64,000 nucleotides of DNA from Micromonospora zingiberis (GTDB taxonomy: Bacteria; Actinomycetota; Actinomycetes; Mycobacteriales; Micromonosporaceae), in NCBI RefSeq assembly GCF_004331455.1, contig NZ_SJJR01000011.1, forward strand, positions 1 to 64,000. The letters are read 5' to 3'. The position numbers were made by a program, and so were the translations under genes. Under the pieces are notes generated by a model, which saw only the letters and a program-made list of their open reading frames with translations, searched no databases and was not told the origin of the DNA. Position 1 is the stretch's first letter; each line of letters opens with the position of its first letter. Below, one piece after another: positions 8,241 through 15,386 of this stretch.

Positions 8241-8972
8241 ATGGTCGACGAATCAGCTGACCGTTCAGTCCTGCTGCTGCATGGGATGGGCGGGACCGGG
8301 GACGTGTGGCTGCCCTGGGCGCCGCTGCTGGAACGCCGCTGGCCCGGGCGGTGGTCGGCACCCGATCTGGCCGGCCACGGCGGGTCGCCCCCGCTACCGG
8401 CGTACGCGTTCGCCGGGCTCGCCGATCAGGTCGCCGCGAGCCTGGACCCCGACGGCCGGGTGATCGTGCTGGGGCACTCGCTCGGCGGTGTGGTCGGCCT
8501 GGCGCTGGCCGCCGCGAGTCGGTCGGTCACGGTGGAGGCGGTGGTCGGGCTCGGCATCAAGGCCGTGTGGTCCCCGGCCGAGTTGGCCCGCGCCGCTGAT
8601 CTCGCGGCCCGCCCGGTCACCTGGTTCGACAGCCGTGACGAGGCGGCGCGGCGATACCTGCGCGTCGCCGGCCTGGCCGACCTGCTCGCCCCCGACCATC
8701 CCGCCGTGACGGCCGGGCTGCGGCAGGTGGACGGCCGGTGGCGGCTGGCGATGGACCCGGCCGCGTTCGGCGTCGGCGAGCCCGACCTGACCGCCCTGCT
8801 GGCCGCGATCGACGCGCCGGTCCTGCTGGCCCGGGGCGAACACGACCCGATGGTCTCCGACGCACAGCTCAAGGAGTACGGCGTGCCGGTGGTCACGCTG
8901 CCCGGGCTCGGCCACAACGCCCACGTCGAGGATCCGGCGGCCGTACTGGCCCTGCTCGACGCCGTACGCTGA
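8241..8972 (+). CDS. Alpha/beta hydrolase
   Basis: The 243-residue cytoplasmic protein has the full alpha/beta hydrolase layout. SVLLLHGMGGTGDVW supplies the oxyanion-hole HG motif, DLAGHGGS follows strand 4, VLGHSLGGVVGLAL is the nucleophile elbow, LLARGEHDPMVS holds the likely acid, and LPGLGHNAHVEDP carries the catalytic His. Size matches small esterase/lipase-like enzymes. It appears to be transcribed alone and is convergent with the next gene. Substrate unknown. Confidence 0.88.
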   Translation: MVDESADRSVLLLHGMGGTGDVWLPWAPLLERRWPGRWSAPDLAGHGGSPPLPAYAFAGLADQVAASLDPDGRVIVLGHSLGGVVGLALAAASRSVTVEAVVGLGIKAVWSPAELARAADLAARPVTWFDSRDEAARRYLRVAGLADLLAPDHPAVTAGLRQVDGRWRLAMDPAAFGVGEPDLTALLAAIDAPVLLARGEHDPMVSDAQLKEYGVPVVTLPGLGHNAHVEDPAAVLALLDAVR

Positions 8973-8998
8973 CCGGCCGCGGTCGCCGTCCCGGTCAG
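8969..8998. terminator. Short bidirectional hairpin containing both stop codons
   Basis: CTGACCGG (8969-8976) and CCGGTCAG (8991-8998) form a perfect 8-bp inverted repeat. The TGA stops of the two convergent genes (8972 and 8995) fall inside opposite arms, an economical shared terminator. Confidence 0.45.
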
Positions 8999-9225
8999 GC
9001 GGTCTCGCCGTCGTTGGCCGACTGGGGCGAGGACTGCTCGGGCTTCTTGCGGAACCACAGCGAGACCCCGGCCAGGGCACATGCCGCGCCGCCGGCCGCG
9101 ATCGCCGTCTTCGCCACCTCGGGAAAATCTTCCAGGAACGGGAAGGCCTTCGAGAGGGCCAGCGCCACGAACGCGATCAGCAACAGGAGAACGGCAAGGA
9201 TCCGCGGTCGAATCATGGCTGCCAT
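8995..9225 (-). CDS. Small membrane protein, unknown function
   Basis: A 76-residue protein with two hydrophobic segments (ILAVLLLLIAFVALALS and TAIAAGGAACALAGVSLWF) and a charged, Ser-rich tail. ATG 9225 has a GAGGTG about 8 nt upstream; an alternative ATG lies at 9216. No domain recognised. Confidence 0.6.
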   Translation of the reverse strand: MAAMIRPRILAVLLLLIAFVALALSKAFPFLEDFPEVAKTAIAAGGAACALAGVSLWFRKKPEQSSPQSANDGETA

Positions 9226-9280
9226 TGGACCACACCTCGACGACCGCCCCATGGGCACCGTCCACTGTGGCCCATGCTGC

Positions 9281-10978
9281 TCAGGTGGCGGGGGAGAGCG
9301 GTGCGTCGCTGGCGATCCGGGGGGTCGGCGCGGCCCAGGCCGGGTCCAACTCGCGCCGGGCCGCCGCCAGAAACGCCTCGGCGTACGCCCCGGCCGGGAA
9401 GTCGCCCAGGTAACGCCGCCGGGTGGCCCAGCGGGCGTCGGCGAGCGGGTCGGTGTCGAGTAGCCGCGTCAGCACGTCGTCCAGGTCGGCCATGTCCCGG
9501 CGCAGCACGTAGCCGGCGGTGGCCAACGGGAACCGTTCGAGGAACCGGTCACCGTCGGCACCGGTGTCGGTGACGGCGTACGGCTTGCCCGAGTACAGCC
9601 AGTCGGAGACCACCCCGGAGACGTCGGAGACCAGGGCATCCGCGCGGTTCACCGACTCGGCCAGGGTCAGCCGGGTCGCGGCGGCACCGAACAGGTGCTG
9701 GCGGCCGGTGCGCGCCCGGTCGGCGGCGAGCAGATCGTGCAGCCGACCCAACTGGCGGGCCGAGGCCGGATTCTGCGAGGTGTACGGGTGGGGACGCAGG
9801 ATCACCGTGGCGCCCCGGTCGAGCAGCCGGCGCAGCAGCGTCTCGGCCATCGGCAGCGAACAGTAGTCGGCGTCGGCGTGGTGCCCGGTCCAGGTGGGGG
9901 TGTAGAGCACCGTCGGATCGGGCCGGCCACGGACCGGGCCGGTGCGTACCTCGATCGCCTCGACCTGAGGGCGGCCGACCACCACGAACTTCTCGGCCGG
10001 TATCTGCACCCCGGCCCGGGCGTACCGGTCGATGGCGGCCTTGCCGGCGACGAAGATCCGGTCGAAGATCGCCGACACCGGGTTGGCGCTGGACGCCTTG
10101 TCGCTGTCGCCGTGGTGCAGCTGCACGTGGGTGAGCTGGGTGAACCGGAGGCAGTGGTTGTTCTTGGCGCCGTGGTTGACGTAGAACGCCACCCGCAGGC
10201 TCGGCACCAGCACCTCGTCCATGCTGCGCAGGGTGGGGCAGTAGACCACCGGGGCGGTGGTCGCGGCGGCGATGGCGGGCAGTGCCTCCGGCTCCCGCAG
10301 CATCACCACGAACGGCCGGCCGATCCGCTCCAGGTACGGCAGCCACATGGTGGCCTGGTACTCGGACCCGGGCGGGGCGGAGAAGTACAGCATGAACTCC
10401 GGCTGCTGCCGGCGCAGTGCCCGGGTCATCGGCGAGCCGCCGGCCCCGGGCCGCAACCGCCGCCGGACCAGTTCGACGGCGACCGCGCCGGCGGCGGCAC
10501 CCACGAGCAGGCTCGCCACCAGGGCGACCGTGGCGGGCAGACCCGCCAGAGCGGCCAGCGCCAGCACCGCGAGCAGACCCGCCACGGCGTCACCGAGGCG
10601 GGCCGCGACCTGCGGCGCCCAGGTGTGTACCGGCAGGTTGGCGGCGAGGACCTCCAGGTTCCCGGCCCCACGCAGCGGGCCGGTGAACATCACCAGCCCC
10701 AGCAGGATCAGGGCGGTACCGGCCAGGGCCGGGTCGAAGCCGGCGTCGAGTTGCCGGGCATAGCCGACCAACACCCCGGCCGCGATCAGGGTGGTTTCCG
10801 CGACGCCGTCGGCGCCGGGGCGGACCCGGCGCTCCCAGACCGTGGCGGCGAGGGCGATCACCGACAGCCCGAGCCCCCACGTGGTCGCGCCGGTGAGCGC
10901 GACCACGACGAACGCCAGGACCGCCGTTCCGGTGGCCAGGCCCCGGGCGACCAACTTCCTGACCAGGTCACCACGCAT
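9281..10978 (-). CDS. TagB/TagF-like CDP-polyol glycerophosphotransferase with N-terminal membrane domain
   Basis: The 565-residue protein combines four to six hydrophobic segments (residues ~10-175) with a C-terminal GT-B domain of the CDP-glycerol:poly(glycerophosphate) glycerophosphotransferase family. Family blocks are FYVNHGAKNNHCLRF, VQLHHGDSDKASS, VLYTPTWTG, VILRPHPYT and LVSDVSGVVSDWLYSGKP. Such enzymes transfer polyol-phosphate from CDP-glycerol or CDP-ribitol to build or prime teichoic-acid-like chains. It follows the CDP-ribitol-type IspD/SDR gene by 33 bp, so CDP-ribitol is the likely donor. A membrane domain fused in front of the transferase is not found in Bacillus TagB, which binds membranes peripherally. 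Confidence 0.85.
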   Translation of the reverse strand: MRGDLVRKLVARGLATGTAVLAFVVVALTGATTWGLGLSVIALAATVWERRVRPGADGVAETTLIAAGVLVGYARQLDAGFDPALAGTALILLGLVMFTGPLRGAGNLEVLAANLPVHTWAPQVAARLGDAVAGLLAVLALAALAGLPATVALVASLLVGAAAGAVAVELVRRRLRPGAGGSPMTRALRRQQPEFMLYFSAPPGSEYQATMWLPYLERIGRPFVVMLREPEALPAIAAATTAPVVYCPTLRSMDEVLVPSLRVAFYVNHGAKNNHCLRFTQLTHVQLHHGDSDKASSANPVSAIFDRIFVAGKAAIDRYARAGVQIPAEKFVVVGRPQVEAIEVRTGPVRGRPDPTVLYTPTWTGHHADADYCSLPMAETLLRRLLDRGATVILRPHPYTSQNPASARQLGRLHDLLAADRARTGRQHLFGAAATRLTLAESVNRADALVSDVSGVVSDWLYSGKPYAVTDTGADGDRFLERFPLATAGYVLRRDMADLDDVLTRLLDTDPLADARWATRRRYLGDFPAGAYAEAFLAAARRELDPAWAAPTPRIASDAPLSPAT

Positions 10979-11011
10979 CTCGGTGTCGCCTCCGCGGTCG
11001 TCGTGCGTCGG

Positions 11012-12514
11012 TCAGCCGACGGGGGCGGCGCTGGTCGGCTGACCGGCCTGGGCCGGCACGACGGCGGCCGGCGCCTCGCCGGGCGGCCGGCGAACGTCGA
11101 TCACCTGGCCGGTGAGGTCGGAGATCAGTACGTCCAGCGACGCCTGGGCGACGGTCTCGGCGGCGAGCAGCGTGTGCTCGGGCTCGGACCCGAACGCCTT
11201 GGTCCGCATCGGGGTGGCGGTCCGCTCCGGGTTGATGATGTTCACCCGTACGCCGAGTTCGGCCCACTCGTCCGACAGTGCCTGGGTGAGGTTCACCAGC
11301 GCCGCCTTGGTCGCCGAGTAGAGCGCGTAGTCGGCCCGGCCCCGGGTGTACGAGCTGGAGGTGTAGAGCAGCAGCTGACCCTTGGTGTGCTGGAGGTAGG
11401 GCAGGGACTGCCGGGCCACCGTCACCGGGCCGACGAAGTTGACCTGGAGCACCCGGTCGATGGTCTCCTGGTCCATCTCGGCCAGCGCGCCCTTCTCCAG
11501 GATCCCGGCGGTGACCACCACGTGGTCGATCCGCCCGGTGGCGTCGAAGGCGGCCTTCAGCGCGGCCTCGACGTCCTCCGGACGCTCGACGTGGGTGCCG
11601 GTGCTGGAACGGCTGAACGGGAAGACCTGGGCGCCGTAGCTTCGGGCCAGCTCGGCCAGGTCGTGGCCGATGCCGTAGCTGCCGCCGAACACGACGATCG
11701 TGCGGCCCGAGACCTCCTCGCTGTAGGCGCGGCGGTCGGTCAGCCGGGGCACCTTGGCGGCGGCCAGCTGGAACAGCTTGTCCGCCAGGTGTACGTCGAC
11801 CGGGTGGGTGACCTTGATGTTCTCGTCCGAGCCGTCGATCACCTTGATCGACACCTCGGGGAGGTACCGCAGCACCACACCGCAGTCGTCGGTGGCGGCG
11901 AAGTTCGGGTCACCCTCGGCCCGCCGGTACGCCTCCCGGATGGTGCTGGAGCGGAACGCCTGCGGGGTCTGCCCCCGGCGCAGCGTGGACCGCACCGGGA
12001 TGTCGGTGATGCACTCGTCCTCGTCGACCTGGATGATCGTGTCGGCCGACGGGATGGCCACGTCGACCGCCGCGTACGTCCAGAGGGCGTTGACGCACTC
12101 CCGGACGATCCGGCCGCTGAGCAGGGGGCGCACCGCGTCGTGGAAGAGGATGTTGCAATCCTCCTCGCCCACCGCGTCCAGCGCGACGCGGGTGGTGGCG
12201 TTGCGGGTGTCGCCACCCTCGATGACCTTGGTGACCTTGCGGAAGCCGGCCTTGTCCACGATCTGCTGCGCCTCGGCGACGTGGCCGCTGGCCATCAGGA
12301 CGATGATCTCGTCGATCTCCGCCGCGGCCTCGAAGACGGCCAGGGTGTGCTCGATGATCGGCTTACCGGCGATCTTCAGGAGCTGTTTGGGGATGCCGAG
12401 GCCGAGCCGGGTGCCGGTGCCGCCGGCCAGCACCACGGCCACCGTCCGTGAGGGTCGCCACGGCGCCGGGTTTTGCGGCGTGGTGCCCGAATCGGTGGTC
12501 TGGTCCTGCGTCAT
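11012..12514 (-). CDS. Bifunctional IspD-like cytidylyltransferase / SDR reductase (CDP-ribitol synthesis)
   Basis: The 500-residue fusion protein has an IspD/TarI-type domain at ~24-260 (VVLAGGTGTRLGLGIPKQ, HDAVRPLL, RGQTPQAFR) and a short-chain dehydrogenase at ~270-495 (VVFGGSYGIG, SSSYTRGRADYALYSATKAA with the YxxxK pair). This order matches Acs1/Bcs1 of Haemophilus, which reduce ribulose-5-phosphate and activate ribitol-5-phosphate to CDP-ribitol. It overlaps nothing, but only 33 bp separate it from the TagB-like gene and 148 bp from the ABC exporter, all on the minus strand. The inferred pathway is CDP-ribitol made here, polymerised by the TagB-like protein and exported by the TagGH-like transporter. 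Substrate is inferred from the fusion architecture. Confidence 0.82.
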   Translation of the reverse strand: MTQDQTTDSGTTPQNPAPWRPSRTVAVVLAGGTGTRLGLGIPKQLLKIAGKPIIEHTLAVFEAAAEIDEIIVLMASGHVAEAQQIVDKAGFRKVTKVIEGGDTRNATTRVALDAVGEEDCNILFHDAVRPLLSGRIVRECVNALWTYAAVDVAIPSADTIIQVDEDECITDIPVRSTLRRGQTPQAFRSSTIREAYRRAEGDPNFAATDDCGVVLRYLPEVSIKVIDGSDENIKVTHPVDVHLADKLFQLAAAKVPRLTDRRAYSEEVSGRTIVVFGGSYGIGHDLAELARSYGAQVFPFSRSSTGTHVERPEDVEAALKAAFDATGRIDHVVVTAGILEKGALAEMDQETIDRVLQVNFVGPVTVARQSLPYLQHTKGQLLLYTSSSYTRGRADYALYSATKAALVNLTQALSDEWAELGVRVNIINPERTATPMRTKAFGSEPEHTLLAAETVAQASLDVLISDLTGQVIDVRRPPGEAPAAVVPAQAGQPTSAAPVG

Positions 12515-12662
12515 TGCCGGTCCTCACTCTCGGTGCATGGCTGCGGTGGGGTAGGTGAAAAGAAGGTGTCGTCGGCGCGGCGACGGGATGAACGATAACG
12601 CGGCCCGCACCGACCGGGCGGGCGCGCTGCCGCCCGGACGATGCCGGACATTCACCGGAACT

Positions 12663-13481
12663 CTACTTGCCGTTGGTGAATGCCTCGTATGCCTTCAACA
12701 CCTCGGCAGTGGGGCCGTCCATCCTGATCAGCCCCGATTCCAGCCAGATTGTCCGTTCACACGTGTCGCGAACCGACGAGAGCTGGTGGCTGACCAGGAA
12801 CACCGTGCCGGCGTTCTCCCGCAGTTGCCGTACCCGCGCCTCGCTGCGCTTGCGGAACTGCTTGTCACCGGTGGCCAGCGCCTCGTCGATCAACAGCACG
12901 TCGTGCTGCTTGGCGGCGGCGATGGAGAACCGCAGCCGGGCCGACATGCCGGAGGAGTACGTGCGCATCGGCAGCGAGGCGAAGTCGCCCCGCTGGTTGA
13001 TGCCGGAGAACTCGATGATCTCCGGCAGTTGGCGCTGCACCTCGGCCGGGGACATGCCCATGGCCAGGCAGCCGAGCGTGACGTTGCGCTCCCCGGGCAG
13101 GTCGTTGAGCAGGGCGGCGTTCACCCCGAGCAGCGACGGCTGGCCCTCGGTGTAGACCGCTCCCCGTTCCACCGGCAGCAGCCCGGCGATGGCCCGCAGC
13201 AGGGTCGACTTGCCGGAGCCGTTGGTGCCGATCAGCCCGATCGCCTCGCCCCGGTACGCGGTGAAGGTCACCCCGCGTACGGCGTGCACCTGCCGGACGT
13301 TCGGTGCCGAGGAGCGGGTCACCAACCGCCGCAGCGCGGCGACCGGGCTGTTGCTGCCGCTGCCGCCCTTGTGCACCCGGTAGACGACATGGGCGTCGTC
13401 CACCACCACCGTCGGAATCCGTTCCTGGATCCGGGGCAGGGTCACCGTCACGTCGTTGGACATCGCCAGGTGGTCAACCAC
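12663..13481 (-). CDS. Polysaccharide/teichoic acid ABC exporter, ATP-binding subunit (TagH/Wzt-like)
   Basis: The 272-residue ATPase has Walker A GTNGSGKST (85-93), a divergent signature YSSGMSARLRFS, and Walker B VLLIDEALATGD, the typical wording of TagH/KpsT/Wzt exporters. A Ser/Gly-rich insertion near residues 38-60 precedes the nucleotide fold. There is no C-terminal carbohydrate-binding domain, so polymer recognition must lie elsewhere. GTG 13481 overlaps the permease stop by 8 bp; an alternative ATG lies at 13463. It powers export of lipid-linked glycopolymer across the membrane. Confidence 0.9.
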   Translation of the reverse strand: MVDHLAMSNDVTVTLPRIQERIPTVVVDDAHVVYRVHKGGSGSNSPVAALRRLVTRSSAPNVRQVHAVRGVTFTAYRGEAIGLIGTNGSGKSTLLRAIAGLLPVERGAVYTEGQPSLLGVNAALLNDLPGERNVTLGCLAMGMSPAEVQRQLPEIIEFSGINQRGDFASLPMRTYSSGMSARLRFSIAAAKQHDVLLIDEALATGDKQFRKRSEARVRQLRENAGTVFLVSHQLSSVRDTCERTIWLESGLIRMDGPTAEVLKAYEAFTNGK

Positions 13482-14373
13482 GGCCGTACTCCTGTTCGCC
13501 GCGCCAGAAGTAAAGGTAGCCTCCGAGGCCCATCACGACCGACCAGCCGATCGCGACCAGCCAGGTCAGCGGCAGGGAGTCGTTGAGCAGGGGAGTGTTC
13601 TCCAGCAGCGCGACCCGGGCCAGCTCGATGTAGACCAGCATCGGGTTGAACTGCACGATGGCGGTGGCCCAGCCCGGCAGGTTCTCGGCGAACAGTTCGA
13701 CGCTGTAGAGCACGCCGGAGCCGTACATCCAGGTCCGCAGGACGAAGGGCATGACCTGCTTGAGGTCGGTGGCCTTGGCGCCCAGCCGGGCCACCGTCAT
13801 GGTCAGCCCGGCGTTGAACACCGTCTGGAGCAGGATCGCCGGCACCAGCATCAGCCACATCAGGGTGATCGGCTCGCCGGTGGCCAGCACGATGGCGAGC
13901 AGCACGATCATCGAGCCGAGCAGCTGCTGGAACTGGGTGATGGTGATGGCCAGCGGCAGGCAGGCCCGGGGGAAGTGCAGGGCGCGGATCAGGCCGAGGT
14001 TGCCGCTGATCGCCTGGGTGCCGTTCTGCACGCTGGTCTGGGTGAAGTTGAAGATGAACAGCCCAGCGGTGAGGTAGGCGATGAAGTTGTCCATGTCCCG
14101 GCTCTGCTGGAGCACCAGGCCGAAGATCAGGTAGTAGACCGCCGCGTTGGTCAGCGGGGTGAGCACCTGCCAGAGCTGCCCGAGGCGGGCGTTGCTGAAC
14201 GAGGCGGCCAGCTTGGCGTTGGCGTACGCCGTGATGAAGTGCCGGTAGCGCCAGAGCTGGCCGCTGTAGCTGGCCAGCGAGGGGCGTTGACCGGCCATGC
14301 GCAGCCCGTGTCGGGCGGCCAGCTGGGCTGGCGGCAGGCCGGAGCCGGGATCGGCCAGCGTGGTGTTGGCCAT
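13474..14373 (-). CDS. Polysaccharide/teichoic acid ABC exporter, permease (TagG/Wzm-like)
   Basis: The 299-residue ABC-2 permease has an amphipathic N-terminus (YRHFITAYANAKLAASFSNARLGQLW) and six hydrophobic segments, ending with FWRGEQEYGRG, as in TagG/KpsM proteins. ATG 14373 gives the usual length; an upstream start at 14499 would add 42 Arg-rich residues that overlap the tetR promoter. It is the first gene of the exporter pair and is divergent from the TetR gene across ~180 bp. Confidence 0.88.
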   Translation of the reverse strand: MANTTLADPGSGLPPAQLAARHGLRMAGQRPSLASYSGQLWRYRHFITAYANAKLAASFSNARLGQLWQVLTPLTNAAVYYLIFGLVLQQSRDMDNFIAYLTAGLFIFNFTQTSVQNGTQAISGNLGLIRALHFPRACLPLAITITQFQQLLGSMIVLLAIVLATGEPITLMWLMLVPAILLQTVFNAGLTMTVARLGAKATDLKQVMPFVLRTWMYGSGVLYSVELFAENLPGWATAIVQFNPMLVYIELARVALLENTPLLNDSLPLTWLVAIGWSVVMGLGGYLYFWRGEQEYGRG

Positions 14374-14501
14374 GGGGATGGGCGCTCCGATCTTGTCGAG
14401 CCGGCGGGTGCGTTCGCGACGATGGAATCTAGCGTGTTCGTACCCGGAGCGCCGCCTCGCCGCTGCGTGGACAGTAGTCCGAAAGACGTCGGGACGCAAC
14501 C

Positions 14502-14522
14502 GTACCGTCGTTGCGGTACATT
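14502..14522 (+). promoter_or_regulatory. Inverted-repeat operator overlapping a leaderless -10 element
   Basis: GTACCG (14502-14507) and CGGTAC (14514-14519) form a perfect 6-bp palindrome with a 6-nt spacer. It overlaps TACATT (14517-14522), which stands 7 nt before a GTG at 14530. Its position between the exporter permease and tetR suggests it is the TetR operator, giving autorepression and possibly control of the exporter operon. Confidence 0.45.
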
Positions 14523-14529
14523 GTTCTCC

Positions 14530-14556
14530 GTGACAGCCGAGAAGAGTCCCAGGTGA
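14530..14556 (+). CDS. Putative leaderless 8-codon leader peptide upstream of tetR
   Basis: Reading from GTG 14530 gives MTAEKSPR and a TGA at 14554-14556. This TGA overlaps the GTG (14553) of the TetR gene in a 4-bp GTGA junction. The GTG is 7 nt after a TACATT -10-like hexamer with no ribosome site, consistent with leaderless translation. The mini-ORF would carry ribosomes onto the tetR start, which itself has only a weak Shine-Dalgarno sequence. This is inferred from layout alone. Confidence 0.35.
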   Translation: MTAEKSPR

Positions 14557-15191
14557 CGACCGGGAAGAGGCGTGCGCCGGCCGGTGCGGCGGTGCTTCGT
14601 GGTGAGATCACCACGGCCATCCGCCGTGCCCTGATGCAGGAACTCGCCGCGGTCGGCTACGGCCGGCTCTCCATCGAGGCGGTGGCCCGCCGGGCCGGAG
14701 TCAGCAAGACGGCGATCTATCGTCGGTGGAACTCGAAGCTGGACCTCGTCCTGGAGGTGGTCAACGCCGCCGCCGGTGCTCGGCTGCCCGCGCTGGACAC
14801 CGGCAGCCTGCGCAGCGACCTCGCCCTGCTCTTCCAGGTGGTGGCGCACGCCCTCGGGCATCCACTGGCCTCGCAGATCATCCCGGATCTGCTGGCCGAG
14901 GCGGCTCGGAACCCGACCATCGACGAGACGCTCCAGCAGGTGCTGCGGGCCCGGCAACAGGAAATCGTCGGCCGGCTGATCAGCCGGGCGGTGCAGCGGG
15001 GTGAACTGCCGGCCACCACCGACCCGGACGTGGCGGTGGACCTGATCGTCGGGCCGCTGTACTGGCGGCTGGCCATCGCCCGCACCCCGTTCACCGACAG
15101 CTACCTGGAGACCCTGGTGGACTCGGTGGTGCGTGCGCTCGGCACCGCGGACACCCTGCCCCGCCAGCGCGAGGCGCCGACACCCGGTTGA
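14553..15191 (+). CDS. TetR-family transcriptional regulator
   Basis: This 212-residue regulator has an N-terminal helix-turn-helix (LSIEAVARRAGVSKTAIYRRWNSKLDLV, split across residues ~40-67) and an all-helical ligand domain of the TetR_C type, with DPDVAVDLIVGPLYWRL near the end. The GTG start at 14553 is chosen because it overlaps the preceding mini-ORF stop; a TTG at 14511 would start inside the palindrome. It probably represses itself and perhaps the divergent TagGH-like exporter. The ligand is unknown. Confidence 0.88.
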   Translation: MTTGKRRAPAGAAVLRGEITTAIRRALMQELAAVGYGRLSIEAVARRAGVSKTAIYRRWNSKLDLVLEVVNAAAGARLPALDTGSLRSDLALLFQVVAHALGHPLASQIIPDLLAEAARNPTIDETLQQVLRARQQEIVGRLISRAVQRGELPATTDPDVAVDLIVGPLYWRLAIARTPFTDSYLETLVDSVVRALGTADTLPRQREAPTPG

Positions 15192-15213
15192 GCTGGGCGG
15201 GGCTGGGGTACCA

Positions 15214-15284
15214 CCTGAGGGCCCGCCCCCTACCCGGGTCCGGACCGTCGCCGCCGCGCGCGTCGGCTCGACCGGGCCCTCAGG
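15214..15284. other. 12-bp inverted repeat after tetR
   Basis: CCTGAGGGCCCG (15214-15225) and CGGGCCCTCAGG (15273-15284) are perfect complements with a 47-nt loop. It may terminate tetR or shape the leader of the gene at 15387. No other feature is seen in this gap. Confidence 0.35.
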
Positions 15285-15386
15285 GACGACTACTACTCTC
15301 GGTGTGGTTCGCTCGGCGCGGTGGCCGCCGCAGCGGCGAAACTGCCCGCCTGAGCCGCACCTACCCGTACGACGACAAGGACGCTC

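Noticed and set aside
9695..12451. 918-codon plus-strand open frame
   Set aside because: It is antisense to the TagB-like and IspD-SDR genes, has biased composition and no recognisable domain; the minus-strand frames carry clear family motifs.
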